From positions 372,001-436,000 of the forward strand of contig JADJJZ010000029.1 in NCBI GenBank assembly GCA_016706255.1: 64,000 nt of DNA, given 5' to 3'. Source of the stretch: Bacteroidota bacterium. GTDB taxonomy: Bacteria > Bacteroidota > Bacteroidia > Chitinophagales > BACL12. Positions within the stretch are counted from its first letter, which is position 1. Every line of letters begins with the position of its first letter. Below are positions 14,474 to 25,400 of the stretch, piece after piece. The notes below the pieces were generated by a model, which had not been told where the DNA came from, searched no databases, and saw only the letters and a program-made list of their open reading frames with translations. Made by a program: the position numbers and the translations under genes.

Positions 14474-16214
14474 CTACAATTTTTCAAAGCGACAAACTTT
14501 AGGCGCAAGGTTGCCAAATCTGACAGCCAAAAGATAGGAACCTTTAGCAAGTTGGTCTATATCGAGTGTATAAGTTCTTGTGCCGGGTGTAATGGTTTCT
14601 GATTTTTCCATTACCGGTTGCATTTTGTCATCCATTATTTCAAAGTGTAAATCCATAGCCGCTTTAACGCTAAATTGAAAATTCATTAATTTTTCAACGG
14701 GGTTTGGAAATACACAAACAAAATCGGTAACTGCATTGTCGCACGGTTCAATTAAATATAATTCGGAATATTCAGTTACAGTATTGGAACTAACAAGTTT
14801 GATTCTGTATCCTGTTGCAGTTGGAATATTTTCATTTACGGTATAATTATATTGTTTGTTTGGGTTATTGGTATTCGATTGAATTGATGTAACCCGGACA
14901 AAATCTGTACCATTATCTGTTCTTTCAATAACATATTCTGCATTTGCAGGTTCTGCGTTCATTTTCCATTCCAGCGTTGTATAACCATCTTCACCACAAA
15001 AAACATCTGTCTGCTGAAAATATTTACTTGTTGCATTTGTATTATAAGCAATGGCAATTTTATTGTTACGCGGATTTACGGCTGCAATATCGTCGCTTCC
15101 ATTATTATCAAAATCGCTTATTTCAAAATGGCTACCTGAAACGGCTACTGCCTGCGGAGCACTAAATACATAACGACCCTGAGCTGTAGTTTTATTTTTA
15201 AATATTTGTGCGATATTCCAACCCATTCCGTTTGCAAGGGTCATGATATCAAATAAGCCATCCTGATTATAATCACATAACGCAATGTCGCTAACACCTG
15301 CGCAAGTAATTGGATTTTCAATATTAAATCCGGTGTTGCCTGAATAAGAAATATTTCTCAGGATACTAAAACTATTTTCCGGCAATGACTGAGTACAATT
15401 TCAGGAAGATAATCGCCATCCAAATCACCGATATCCATTCCTCCAACAGCAACATATTTACTACCGGTATAGGATACAGTAAATTCGAAACCATTTCCTT
15501 TTCCTGAATACACAATAACTCCTGTTGCAGTGGCGGCGATAATATCAATATTGCCATCACCATCCATATCGGCACATTTAATGGAATTGATATAATCGTC
15601 CGATTTAAGTACCTGAATGCTCGATAATGCTATTGCTCCACCTTTGCAGTGGTATTATTTTTTAAAATTTCAAGCTGATTACCTGTGGCAGCGATAATAT
15701 CCTGGTAACCATCCATATTCATATCACAGGCAAAAAACAATTGAGCCGGCAGTTTGAGGTTAAACGGATTGCCTTCAGCAAAAGCTGCTTTGCCGGAAGT
15801 TGATTTATTAAACTGCACCAACATAGAGGCCGATGAATTTTCTGAGCTGATTAATTCCGGTAAACGATCACGGTTTAAATCGGCAAAATACATGTTGGAA
15901 TATGGTGTGGATAAGTTAACTGTGCTGGAGGTTCCCGGATCACTGCTTGCACCTGTTGCCGCGACTGTGGAATTGAGGAAAATTTGCACACTGTTGTTGC
16001 CATTAACACCCGAAACCAGGTCAAGCATTCCGTCGCCATCAATATCTGCACTTTGCAAAAATCCTGCGGTTTCAGTTGTTGCCACTATTGCGTCAGATGC
16101 AGCGCTAGTCTGCCCTTCAGCAGCTCCCGGCATAGCACTTACTAAAGTGGTGCAGGTAGCAAAAACCAGTGTGGCATGTAGGTTTTTCATTATTGGTGTC
16201 AGGGTTCTCTTCAT
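14474..16214 (-). pseudogene. Secreted FG-GAP/VCBS repeat protein with T9SS domain, broken by two frameshifts
   Basis: Three consecutive minus-strand frames make one protein. Segment 1 (16214 to about 15630) has a signal peptide (MKRTLTPIMKNLHATLVFATC...) and FG-GAP repeats (ADIDGDGMLDLVSG, ADLNRDRLPELIS). It hits a stop at 15630. Segment 2 (about 15646-15358) continues the repeats in another frame (ADMDGDGNIDIIAA, GDLDGDYLPEIV). Segment 3 (15384-14474) carries CDYNQDGLFDIM, a fibronectin-like region and a T9SS sorting domain (CVFPNPVEKLMNF). Family proteins are secreted beta-propellers. The breaks are not in long homopolymers, so true decay is likelier than sequencing error. Confidence 0.75.
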
Positions 16215-16348
16215 ACTTACGTCAAAATTCATACTAAGGCATTTAGGCTCCAAACAATATGGGTGTAACTTATTAAGTACCTATTTTAACATTTGACCAA
16301 TAAAACCAACACTTTAATGGTTTTTATACTACTTTTGACTAAGTTTCT

Positions 16349-17890
16349 ATGAAAATTTCGGAAAACCTGTATCAGTTGATAAATGTGCTTACCAAAGCAG
16401 AAAAACGATACTTCCGGTTACAAGCAGAATTCCATAGAACGGACAGTCATTTGTTACAACTTTTCGATGCCATCTCCCAAAAGGCTGTTCACTCAGATGC
16501 GGAACTAAAGGATTATTTCAAATCGGCAGGATTTATTGGTCAGTTGGACGTGCTAAAAGTGCATCTGTACCAGCTAATACTCAATAGCATGCGGCAGTTT
16601 CATGGTTCCCGCAACAAGCAGCGTATGGTAAGAGCTATGGTTGATGATTTACATTTTTTGTTTGACAAGGCGCTTTATAGCCAATGCAGCAAACTGCTGA
16701 AAAAGGCTAAAGCAGCTGCAGCTGAAATTGGTTACCAGTCGGCACTAATCGATTTGTTGGATATAGAACGCAATTTATTGGGGGTAGGTGTTCATATGGC
16801 GTATACAACGCAATCGATTGCTGCTATTGACCTTGCGGAAAACGGGGTCATTAAGAACCTGCAAACGGAGGCGCGGTTTAAACATTTTGGTGCCATGACC
16901 GGATATTTGAATAAACAGCAGGGATTAGCCCGAACAGCCGACGCACTTGAGCAGATTCAACAAATGGCTGCTGACCCGTTATTACAGCCTGAAGTTGCTA
17001 CCACTTTACGATCGAAACGTTTGCTTTATTACAGTTTAATGGCTGCTGAATTGGCCTCAGGAAATTATGAACAGGCCGGAATTTACAATCAGGAAATTTT
17101 AGCTACTTATGGTGACAACCGGGTATTAATTCGAGAAAATCCAATCGGATTATTAAGTGCAATTGGCAATCAGATTGTAATTAATATCCGGTTAAAAAAA
17201 TACGCAACGGCAATTGATCTCATAAATGCGTTAATTGAACTGCCAACATTATTAAATAAAGCGCAACGGCGATCAAAAACTTTAAATAAAAGAATTGAAC
17301 TGCATGTATTAAATTATTCGATGGGTATTTATCTTGAATGTGGTAACATACCTGAGGCTATTCAGCTTGAACCTAAAATACTTGAATTTATCCGAATGAA
17401 TAAAACAATAATTCCGGTGCACCGTTTGTTGGAATTACATTTTTCGTTATTGTATTTATATTTTATTCTTGGTGACTACGACAAGGCGTTAAAACAATTA
17501 AAACTTTTGGAGCAATTTAATTTGCGCCAGCTTAAACAAGATTTATTCGCGAGTGTGCAATTAATTAAACTGCTAATTCATTATGAATTAGACAACCGGA
17601 ATTTACTGCCTTATTTAATTCGTTCGGTATACCGCAGTTTAAGCCAGTCGGCGCGTTTGTTTGAGTTTGAATATGTGTTAATTCAATTTATGCGTAACGA
17701 GTTACCAAAAGTTACGGGTGGAATTGCAACTGCACGGGCCTTCAATAAACTGTTACTTCAACTCACTAAAATTCAACACGACAAATATGAACAAGCTGCA
17801 TTTATTATGTTTGATATTGTTGCCTGGCTTAGGAGCAAAATTGAACACAAACCCTTACTAGCAGTGCTTTCTGAAATAAAATCGGAATAA
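16349..17890 (+). CDS. Helical-repeat (TPR-like) protein of unknown function
   Basis: The 513-residue protein is almost wholly alpha-helical, with no signal peptide. It contains TPR-like pairs such as SLMAAELASGNYEQAGIYNQEIL and LYLYFILGDYDKALKQLKLLEQF. Its N-terminus, LINVLTKAEKRYFRLQAEFH, recurs in large families of unnamed Bacteroidota proteins, as far as I recall. It probably acts as a cytoplasmic scaffold; no catalytic motif is seen. A TACTTTTG box at 16330-16337 precedes it by 11 bases. It is divergent from the FG-GAP pseudogene. Confidence 0.6.
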   Translation: MKISENLYQLINVLTKAEKRYFRLQAEFHRTDSHLLQLFDAISQKAVHSDAELKDYFKSAGFIGQLDVLKVHLYQLILNSMRQFHGSRNKQRMVRAMVDDLHFLFDKALYSQCSKLLKKAKAAAAEIGYQSALIDLLDIERNLLGVGVHMAYTTQSIAAIDLAENGVIKNLQTEARFKHFGAMTGYLNKQQGLARTADALEQIQQMAADPLLQPEVATTLRSKRLLYYSLMAAELASGNYEQAGIYNQEILATYGDNRVLIRENPIGLLSAIGNQIVINIRLKKYATAIDLINALIELPTLLNKAQRRSKTLNKRIELHVLNYSMGIYLECGNIPEAIQLEPKILEFIRMNKTIIPVHRLLELHFSLLYLYFILGDYDKALKQLKLLEQFNLRQLKQDLFASVQLIKLLIHYELDNRNLLPYLIRSVYRSLSQSARLFEFEYVLIQFMRNELPKVTGGIATARAFNKLLLQLTKIQHDKYEQAAFIMFDIVAWLRSKIEHKPLLAVLSEIKSE

Positions 17891-17928
17891 AAATATTGAA
17901 ATGATTATCTTTACAGTCAAATTGAACA

Positions 17929-18201
17929 ATGAGTACCACGCTTGATCAGATTTCCACTAACGACTTTGCCCAGCAATGTATTAATTCGCTGGCAGATATT
18001 AAGCGCTCATTACCTAAAACATGGAAATCGGCCTTGCAACCTTATAAAGATGAAATTTCGGCATTAGCAGCAGCAAATAAAACAAATACTACCCGTGCAT
18101 TGCTTACCATAATTTCCAATATAAATGATGATGTTGACGGGCAACATGTTTTAAAAGTTAAACATGTTTATTATCTCGCAGCATATTGCGACATGTTATA
18201 A
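17929..18201 (+). CDS. Small hypothetical protein
   Basis: The 90-residue helical protein (TLDQISTNDFAQQCINSLAD..., ending VYYLAAYCDML) is soluble and has no recognised motif. It begins 38 bases after the TPR-like gene and its last six bases overlap the convergent gene. A TATCTTTA box lies about 15 bases upstream. Base composition is like its neighbours, so I believe it is real. Confidence 0.5.
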   Translation: MSTTLDQISTNDFAQQCINSLADIKRSLPKTWKSALQPYKDEISALAAANKTNTTRALLTIISNINDDVDGQHVLKVKHVYYLAAYCDML

Positions 18202-18534
18202 ATATTTTAACCAGCTCCAGAATTTTCTGTTCACCAGATAATTAATATTACTTTCATTTCGATACGCTTCCCGTTCAAAACAGATATTGCGATAAGCCTT
18301 ATCGTGATTTTTGTATTTAATGAGGTTGATACAGTAATGCATTAAATACAATAAATAAAATGGGATTACCAATAATTCGATTTGCTGTCGCAGGTGGATA
18401 TGTTCGTGATTAACAAATGTTTTGTTGTTTAGCAAATTTGGATGTTGAATTACAATAAAAGGAAATAGGGTAATACCATAAACGTGTAGTTTATTGTAAG
18501 TAATAAATTGCCATTGTTTAATTTTAGAAGGCAT
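18196..18534 (-). CDS. Small membrane-associated protein with HExxH motif
   Basis: The 112-residue protein contains FVNHEHIHLRQQIELL, an HExxH-type motif (HEHIH) typical of zinc metallopeptidases, then two hydrophobic helices (LLVIPFYLLYLMHYCINLI) and CFEREAYRNE near the C-terminus, where the Glu could be a third ligand. It looks like a minimal membrane-embedded metalloprotease-like fold conserved in Bacteroidota, but no substrate or activity is known to me. Its 3' end overlaps the convergent small gene. Confidence 0.55.
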   Translation of the reverse strand: MPSKIKQWQFITYNKLHVYGITLFPFIVIQHPNLLNNKTFVNHEHIHLRQQIELLVIPFYLLYLMHYCINLIKYKNHDKAYRNICFEREAYRNESNINYLVNRKFWSWLKYL

Positions 18535-18554
18535 TATGTTGAAGTAAAGGGACG

Positions 18555-19364
18555 CTAAACGCCAAAAGCCCAGGTTAAGAAAAACGGCATAATTTCGCTC
18601 CAGGTTTGCTGATTGTGTTCGCCATTTTTTACAATTACAAACTGAATATCATGTTGTTCGTTATATCCTTTTTGTTTCAATTCCTGAATAAAATCGATGG
18701 TATCGTCGATGGAATCAATTAAACCGTTTTTATTGCGGTCGGCGTTTTCATCATTCGTGCCGCATTCAAACCAGAAACGCAATCCTTCGCGCTTAGGTGT
18801 ATTTCGAATTAATTGGTGGATGATTCGGTGTTTATCGTCTTTATATCCTCTGTTATAAGCCTTTAAACGCCACCATAAACTACCACTAAACACACCAACT
18901 TTGCCAAAACTGGTATTAAAATGCCATGCAATGTCGATGGCACTAAGTCCGCCCATACTCCACCCTGCTATCACATTTTTGCGTTTATCGCGGGAAACAC
19001 TGTAGTTGTTTCTGATGTATGGCATGAGTTCGCTAACCAGAAACTCAGCGTATAATCCTGCTTTGGCGCCGCGGTTTTTAAAGTCGGGGGTAGCGCTGCT
19101 GCCGTATTCCTGCAGTCGGTCTTCATTGGCGTGAATACCAACTACCAGCATGTGTTTAATAACCTGTTGCTGATATAAATCGTCGAGAATATTGGTGAGT
19201 TGCATGGAAGCAATATCCTGCCCATCGTTAAGCCACAGAACCGGATAAGGTTTTTGTTCGTAAAACGGTGGCAGCAGTATAGAAAGTGTCACATCACGGT
19301 TCAGGAAGGATGACCTGATGCTTGTTGATACTGTTTTTACGTGTTCGGCAGACTGCAACTTCAT
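18555..19364 (-). CDS. Alpha/beta-hydrolase esterase (enterochelin-esterase-like)
   Basis: The 269-residue cytoplasmic hydrolase has the nucleophile elbow GWSMGG with Ser136, a WLNDGQ segment at 45-50 and a late NGEHNQQTW containing the likely catalytic His. It belongs to the esterase D/Fes (PF00756) group, which hydrolyses ester or amide bonds of peptide-like or siderophore-like compounds. It lies 20 bases after the HExxH gene on the same strand and is divergent from a second esterase that opens the ATP-grasp operon, so the two may act on the same product. Confidence 0.8.
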   Translation of the reverse strand: MKLQSAEHVKTVSTSIRSSFLNRDVTLSILLPPFYEQKPYPVLWLNDGQDIASMQLTNILDDLYQQQVIKHMLVVGIHANEDRLQEYGSSATPDFKNRGAKAGLYAEFLVSELMPYIRNNYSVSRDKRKNVIAGWSMGGLSAIDIAWHFNTSFGKVGVFSGSLWWRLKAYNRGYKDDKHRIIHQLIRNTPKREGLRFWFECGTNDENADRNKNGLIDSIDDTIDFIQELKQKGYNEQHDIQFVIVKNGEHNQQTWSEIMPFFLTWAFGV

Positions 19365-19434
19365 TTCGCGTACAAATGTACATCAATCCACTAAAATAAT
19401 TTTTTGTAAATATGTGTGTTCTGTCTATATTGCG

Positions 19435-19465
19435 TTGGCAGATGAACACATTTAAACTACCTTTG
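19435..19465 (+). promoter_or_regulatory. Promoter of the esterase/ATP-grasp/ligase operon
   Basis: TTG at 19435-19437 and TACCTTTG at 19458-19465 are 20 bases apart, a full match to the Bacteroidota promoter. The leader to the start at 19501 would be about 30 bases. Confidence 0.65.
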
Positions 19466-19500
19466 CAGCGAATTTTTAACCCATACAATATCATATAGTT

Positions 19501-20232
19501 TTGGAACTTAACGAACAAAAGCACAAGTGGCATTCCAAGATACTTGGAATAGATATGGAAATGTTAACCTTTGGTACGAAAGGATTTCCAATCATCATTT
19601 TCCCGACTTCAATGGGCATGCACAATGAAAACAACGATTTTAAATTGATTGAATCCATTGGTTGGTTTATAGAAACCGGAATGATTAAAGTGTATTGCCC
19701 TGACAGTATCGACAAACATAGTTGGTATAATAAGCAGGCTTCTGCACCGGATCGTGTGTTAAATCACATGTTGTACGACAGGATGCTTGTGGAGGAATTG
19801 GTTCCTGTAATGCAAAATGAAACCGGTTATACAAAAGTTGGTGCTGCGGGTTGCAGTTTTGGCGGTTATCATGCGCTGAATTTTGCATTTCGTCATCCTG
19901 ATTTGGTGTCAGTTATGATTTCCTTACATGCAAAATTTGATATAACCGGCCAATTGGATAAACATTATGATGATAATGTTTACTTTAATAATCCGCCTGA
20001 TTATTTACCGGGATTAACAGATGAAAACATGTGGAAGATGCAGATATTCTTAGGTTCTGCGGAATTCGACATGTGTTTGGATGCCAACTATCAGATGGCA
20101 CATTTGCTGGGTGTAAAAAATATTCCGCATACTTTAGAAGTAGTGCCGGGTGAAAAACACGATTGGCCTTGCTGGCGTCAACAATTACCAAGATTTTTAT
20201 CTTTGATAAATTACGATACCCTTAACCTTTAA
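19501..20232 (+). CDS. Alpha/beta-hydrolase esterase
   Basis: The 243-residue protein is a PF00756-type esterase: nucleophile motif GCSFGG with Ser119, strand IIIFPTSMG, and PGEKHDWPCW supplying the His. The N-terminus, HKWHSKILGIDMEMLTFG, matches the family, which supports the TTG start at 19501; the first in-frame ATG (19555) would remove it. It is the first gene of a three-gene operon with an ATP-grasp (21-base gap) and a carboxylate-amine ligase (16-base gap). It probably hydrolyses a peptide-like intermediate or product of those enzymes, which is inference. Confidence 0.82.
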   Translation: MELNEQKHKWHSKILGIDMEMLTFGTKGFPIIIFPTSMGMHNENNDFKLIESIGWFIETGMIKVYCPDSIDKHSWYNKQASAPDRVLNHMLYDRMLVEELVPVMQNETGYTKVGAAGCSFGGYHALNFAFRHPDLVSVMISLHAKFDITGQLDKHYDDNVYFNNPPDYLPGLTDENMWKMQIFLGSAEFDMCLDANYQMAHLLGVKNIPHTLEVVPGEKHDWPCWRQQLPRFLSLINYDTLNL

Positions 20233-20253
20233 CCACTAAACAAAATTGTTTTT

Positions 20254-21249
20254 ATGAAAAAAATTGGCATTATACACGGCATGGAAGATTCATTTCCAAC
20301 TGCATTTATCGACAGAATTAACAGTAAAAATATTCCCGGTATTGTTGCAGAGCGTGTTACCATCGACAAAGTAATGCAGGGTGAAGCTTGTGGCTTTGAT
20401 GTATTGTTGGATCGCATTTCGCATGATGCGCCATTTTATCGCAGTTATTTAAAGAATGCTGCAATTAGTGGAACAGCAGTTATGAATAATCCTTTTTGGT
20501 GGAGTGCTGATGAGAAATTTTTTAATAATGCTTTAGCAGTTAAAATTGGTGTTCCGGTTCCAAATACTGTTTTATTGCCATCGCATGATTTACCAAAAAA
20601 TACCAAATCAACTTCGTTCCGCAATTTAAAATATCCTTTAGACTGGGAAAGTATTTTCAGTTATATCGGATTTCCGGCATATATGAAACCACATGATGGT
20701 GGTGGATGGAGAGGTGTTTTTAAAGTTGAAACCATGGAAGAATTTTTTGCGAAATATGCTGAAACTGCTGATGATGTAAATATTTTACAAAGTGAAGTAA
20801 CTTTTGAATACTACTTTAGATGTTATTGTTTAGGTGGCAAGTACGTGCACATTATGTATTACGAGCCACGCAATCCGCATCACCTGCGTTACACATGGAA
20901 TGGTCCTGAAGCGCCTGCTGAATTAATTGAAAAAGTACGCGTATTAACCTTAGCATTAAATCAGGCATTGGGTTATGATTTTAATACAGTTGAATGGGCT
21001 GTTAAAGATGGTATTCCTTATGCAATTGATTTTTGTAATCCTGCTCCGGATGCAGAATTAACTTCTGTTGGTGAAGCCAATTTTGAATGGGTTGTAGAAC
21101 ATGCTGCATTAATGGCTATAGAAAGAGCAATGGAACATAAAGATGGTCAGGACAATTTAACCTGGGGTTCATATGTGCGCAATTCGGTAAACGGTGTTGC
21201 ACATAAGCCTGAAACACAAGCCATTTTTAACCCTGCCGTTGCAAAATAA
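20254..21249 (+). CDS. ATP-grasp amidoligase-like protein
   Basis: The 331-residue protein has an ATP-grasp fold: PAYMKPHDGGGWRGVFKV with the ATP-contacting Lys145 and glycine-rich loop 149-154, a central FEYYFRCYCLGGKYVH strand, and late FNTVEWAVKDG and DFCNPAPDAEL with the acidic and Asn residues that bind metal. Such enzymes join a carboxylate to an amine or thiol through an acyl-phosphate. Relatives include RimK and the peptide ligases. It sits between an esterase and a GCS2-type ligase. The substrate is unknown. Confidence 0.82.
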   Translation: MKKIGIIHGMEDSFPTAFIDRINSKNIPGIVAERVTIDKVMQGEACGFDVLLDRISHDAPFYRSYLKNAAISGTAVMNNPFWWSADEKFFNNALAVKIGVPVPNTVLLPSHDLPKNTKSTSFRNLKYPLDWESIFSYIGFPAYMKPHDGGGWRGVFKVETMEEFFAKYAETADDVNILQSEVTFEYYFRCYCLGGKYVHIMYYEPRNPHHLRYTWNGPEAPAELIEKVRVLTLALNQALGYDFNTVEWAVKDGIPYAIDFCNPAPDAELTSVGEANFEWVVEHAALMAIERAMEHKDGQDNLTWGSYVRNSVNGVAHKPETQAIFNPAVAK

Positions 21250-21265
21250 ATAATCAGTACGAGAT

Positions 21266-22372
21266 ATGAGTTTATACAAAGATTTTACGCTTGGCATAGA
21301 AGAAGAATTTCAGATAATAGATCCTGAAACCAGAGATTTATCACATCGCAAACATCATATAATTGAAAATGGTGCGAAATACGATGTTGATATAAAGGCA
21401 GAGATGCATCAAAGTGTTGTAGAAGTTGCAACCAGCATTTGCAAGGACATGAAGGATGCAAGAAATCAGGTTGTTAAGCTGCGCAAAATAATTGCTGATC
21501 TTGCAGATAAGGATAATTTAAAAATTGCTGCTGCAGGAACACATCCATTTGCATCGTGGGAAGAACAATTAATTACGAATCATCCGCGCTATCAGGAAAT
21601 TGTAAATGAAATGCAAGAAGCTGCGCGTAGTAATTTAATTTTTGGATTACACGTGCACATTGGTATGCCTTCGCGTGATGTTGCAGTATTTATGATGAAT
21701 TCGTTACGTTATTTTTTACCGCATATTTTCGCATTAAGCACCAACTCTCCTTTTTGGGAAGGCAGAGATACCGGATTTAAATCGTTCAGGACAAAAGTGT
21801 TTGATAAATTTCCAAGAACGGGTATTCCGGATGTGTTTAATGATGCCAGTCACTTCGATAATTTTGTAGCCTTATTGGTAAAAACAAATTGTATTGATAA
21901 TGGCAAAAAAATATGGTGGGATTTACGCGTGCATCCATATTTTAACACGATTGAATTCAGAATGTGTGATATACCGCTGCGTGTAGATGAAACATTGGCG
22001 CTGGCAGCTTTAATGCAAGCAATTACTGCTAAATTATTTAAGCTGATGAAAAGTAATATCGGTTGGAGAAATTATGACCGTGCTTTAATTCAGGAAAATA
22101 AATGGCGCGCGGCGAGATATGGTATCAGTGGAAAATTAATCGATTTCGGTAAACAGGAAGAAGTTGACACTACTGCATTACTACTTGAATTCCTCGATTT
22201 TGTAGATGATGTTGTTGATGAATTAGGCAGCCGTCAGGAATTGGAGAATATTAAATGGATGCTTCAAAATGGCACCGGTGCTGACCGTCAGCTTGCACAT
22301 TATTATGCAAACGACCGCAATTTTAATTCGTTGGTTGATTTTATGATTCAGGAAAGTTATGTTGGATTATAA
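21266..22372 (+). CDS. GCS2-family carboxylate-amine ligase (YbdK-like)
   Basis: The 368-residue protein begins FTLGIEEEFQIIDPETRDL, the signature of the GCS2/YbdK family, and has FGLHVHIGMPSRD with the metal/nucleotide-binding histidines and a later EFRMCDIPLRVDE. Family members form gamma-glutamyl-type amide bonds at the expense of ATP; E. coli YbdK has weak glutamate-cysteine ligase activity. With the ATP-grasp upstream it makes a pair able to form two amide bonds. It ends just before a strong shared terminator. Confidence 0.9.
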   Translation: MSLYKDFTLGIEEEFQIIDPETRDLSHRKHHIIENGAKYDVDIKAEMHQSVVEVATSICKDMKDARNQVVKLRKIIADLADKDNLKIAAAGTHPFASWEEQLITNHPRYQEIVNEMQEAARSNLIFGLHVHIGMPSRDVAVFMMNSLRYFLPHIFALSTNSPFWEGRDTGFKSFRTKVFDKFPRTGIPDVFNDASHFDNFVALLVKTNCIDNGKKIWWDLRVHPYFNTIEFRMCDIPLRVDETLALAALMQAITAKLFKLMKSNIGWRNYDRALIQENKWRAARYGISGKLIDFGKQEEVDTTALLLEFLDFVDDVVDELGSRQELENIKWMLQNGTGADRQLAHYYANDRNFNSLVDFMIQESYVGL

Positions 22373-22392
22373 CATTTAATTAAACATTATAC

Positions 22393-22424
22393 AAAAGGCT
22401 GTTCAGTTGAACAGCCTTTTTTTT
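22393..22424. terminator. Bidirectional terminator
   Basis: AAAAGGCTGTTCA (22393-22405) and TGAACAGCCTTTT (22408-22420) form a perfect 13-pair stem with a two-base centre, with T run on the plus strand and A run before. It ends the ligase operon and the convergent sulfatase gene. Confidence 0.85.
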
Positions 22425-22440
22425 ATACGTTATTTTTTCT

Positions 22441-25400
22441 TTATTCAATTACGAGTTGTCTGAACCATTGTGTTTGATTAATATTAATTACGACAATATA
22501 AATGCCTGATGCTAAACCGGAAGTAATATTAATTTCTTTTTCGATGGCACCATCTGTTAATTGCGTTTCATCTTCATAAATTAGTTCACCAATTATATTT
22601 GTGATTCGAATTTGCGCAGTTGCTGCTTGCACAATATCGGTAGATACACTTAAAGTAAATACACCATTATTCGGATTTGGGTATAAATTAATTACTGTTT
22701 CAGCATGGGAAAAATCAAGCAAATCGCCTTCCCTGCATGTGTTAACTACAGCAAACACTTTTGAGGTTCCAATACAACCGCTAGCATCAATTTGCTGACA
22801 TTTATAATTACCTGTTGTTGTTGCATTGTATTTATTTGTAATTGCACCTGCCAGCGGCGTTGCACCTTTATACCACTGGAATGTGCTGCCCACTTTGTTT
22901 TTTACACTTAGTTTAACCGGATTATTTACACACAAATCGTTTGAGGCACATGAATTTGAAACCACCGGTTTTGGATTTGCATTAACTGAAACAGTTTTAA
23001 TTAATGATTCAGTGATACATCCTGCGGGAGCAGTATAGGTAATTTTATAATTTCCTGTAGCGGTGGCATTATAGGTAAGTCCATTTGCGCCGGGAATTAC
23101 AACGCCATTTTTAAACCATTGTAAATTATAACCGGAAATAATTGGTGTTGCCGAAAGTATAACCATGCCACCCTGACAAAAAGTTGTTGGCCCTGAAGCT
23201 GTAACATCAGGTATAATGATATCTTCATCAATTAAAATATCACAGTCATTATCTAATCCATCACAAATGTCGGTTAACAGCGGATGAATAGCAGCATTAG
23301 CATCATTACAATCGCCAAAAAGTGTTGCATATCCGGCCGGTAAAAAACAACTTATAGTAGTTGAATCTAATATACCATACCCATCGGCATCGGCATCAGC
23401 ATACCAAATTGAAGTACCTGTAACTGCAGGATCTGCATCATCGGTTAACCCATTACAGTTATCATCAAAAAGATTACAAATTTCGATTCCTGTTATATTG
23501 ATAAGCAAATTTGCATCGTCACAATCGGTAGTATCAGTAGTATAACCCATCGGAACTTCGCATGCTGCAATGGTATTATTTACATCGCCAAACAAATCGC
23601 CATCTACATCAGCGTAATACAAGGTTAATCCTGTAATAGTTGGGTCTGCAGCATCAAATAAACCGTCGCAATTATCATCTAACCCATTACAAATTTCAAT
23701 TCCGCCAACTGTAATAGTTGAATCTGCATCATTACAATCGCCAAATATATTAATATACCCGTCAGGACTATAACATGAAGTTGTTGCAGTGGCAATATCA
23801 CCAAATCCATCTGCATCAATATCAGCATACCAGGTAGTTAATCCAAAAATATCAGGATCTAAATCATCAATTAAGCCATCACAATCATTATCAATACTAT
23901 CACAAATTTCAATGGCAACAGGGTTTATCAAATTATTATTATCATCACAATCGAGGTGATTATTTACGAAGCCGGGAATTTCGCCAAAAACAATTGTAGT
24001 ACTATCTAAAGTACCAAAACCATCGTTATCAAAATCATAATATCTGATAAATGCTTCCAGAGAATCATCTGTAATGCCATCACAATCATTATCAATGCCA
24101 TCAGGAATTTCGTAAGCGCCCACCAGTTTGCAGTGATTTATCTGATAAGGCAATGTATCGTGTTTTTCCAGTTTCATTGCCGCCAGAATTGCCCGATATT
24201 GTTGCACTTCATCATAATAATCGGGATTCAGGATTAAATTTTGATTTTGTTCAGGGTCAAGATTAAAGTCGTAAAATTCTTCTGAAAAACAATTACAATT
24301 TGAATAAAAATATGCTTTATCAAAACCGCGAATACCACGTAAATCGGGCACATCAAAAACATCACCGGGATTACTGCCTTCGTATTCGTAGTATGCGAAA
24401 TGGCGCATGGTATCGGGTTCAACCAATTGTTTGAGTGAATAGCCCTGGAAATTAAATGTATCGTTAACACCGGCAACATCCAATAATGTTTTTGGGATAT
24501 CAATGAGTTCTATAATTTCATTATCCACTATTCCGGGATCGGGGAACCATGTTGGATAACGCACAAATAAAGGAACATGTATCGATTCGTCGATGGGTAC
24601 GGCTTTAGCACGCATTTGATGTTCGCCACTGATATAACCGTTATCGCTTGTAAATAAAATGAACGTACTATCGGTAATGCCTGCAGAGTCAAGTCTGTTC
24701 ATAATTTTACTCACATTATCATCTACCCCAATTAAACAAGCAAACCTGTCTTCAATAAAATTTTTAGTTGCTGCCGAATCTTTAACCCAAACGGTGCCGC
24801 CTTCTTTATAATATTCTGGATAAAGTGAAGGGTAAGCGTAAAAATTACCCGGAAAAGGCATTTCTTCTCCGATATATAAACCGGCATCGGTTGAACGCGG
24901 TGTATTAGGTGTATGTGGCGCAAGCGGGAAAAAGAATAGTGCAAATGGTTTATCGCTATGCAGAGCGGCAGAATCCATAAAATGATTAATGTAATCATTA
25001 AAATAATTCGTAATGTGACCACTTACGTAAACGTTTGAGCCATTTACTTTAATCCAGAAGTTTTTATAGATCTCATCATCACCAATATCTACCCAGTAAT
25101 CAAACTCCATTGGAGGTGGAAATCCATTACCATATTTACCGATAAAGCCGGTATAATATCCCTGGTCTTTAAGTATCTGTTGAATAGTGGTAAATGAATC
25201 TACCAGAATATCACCATTGTTCGCCGTGTGGTGTTGATGACTATATAAACCGGTATAAATTGAAGCCCGACTTGGTCCGCAAATGGGTGTTGGAGCGTAA
25301 GTTCTTGAAAAATTTAGTCCTTCATTGGCTATACGTTCAATATTTGGAGCAACAAACCAGTCGGGAGCACCGGTAACCCGATATTCATCATATCGCCCGT

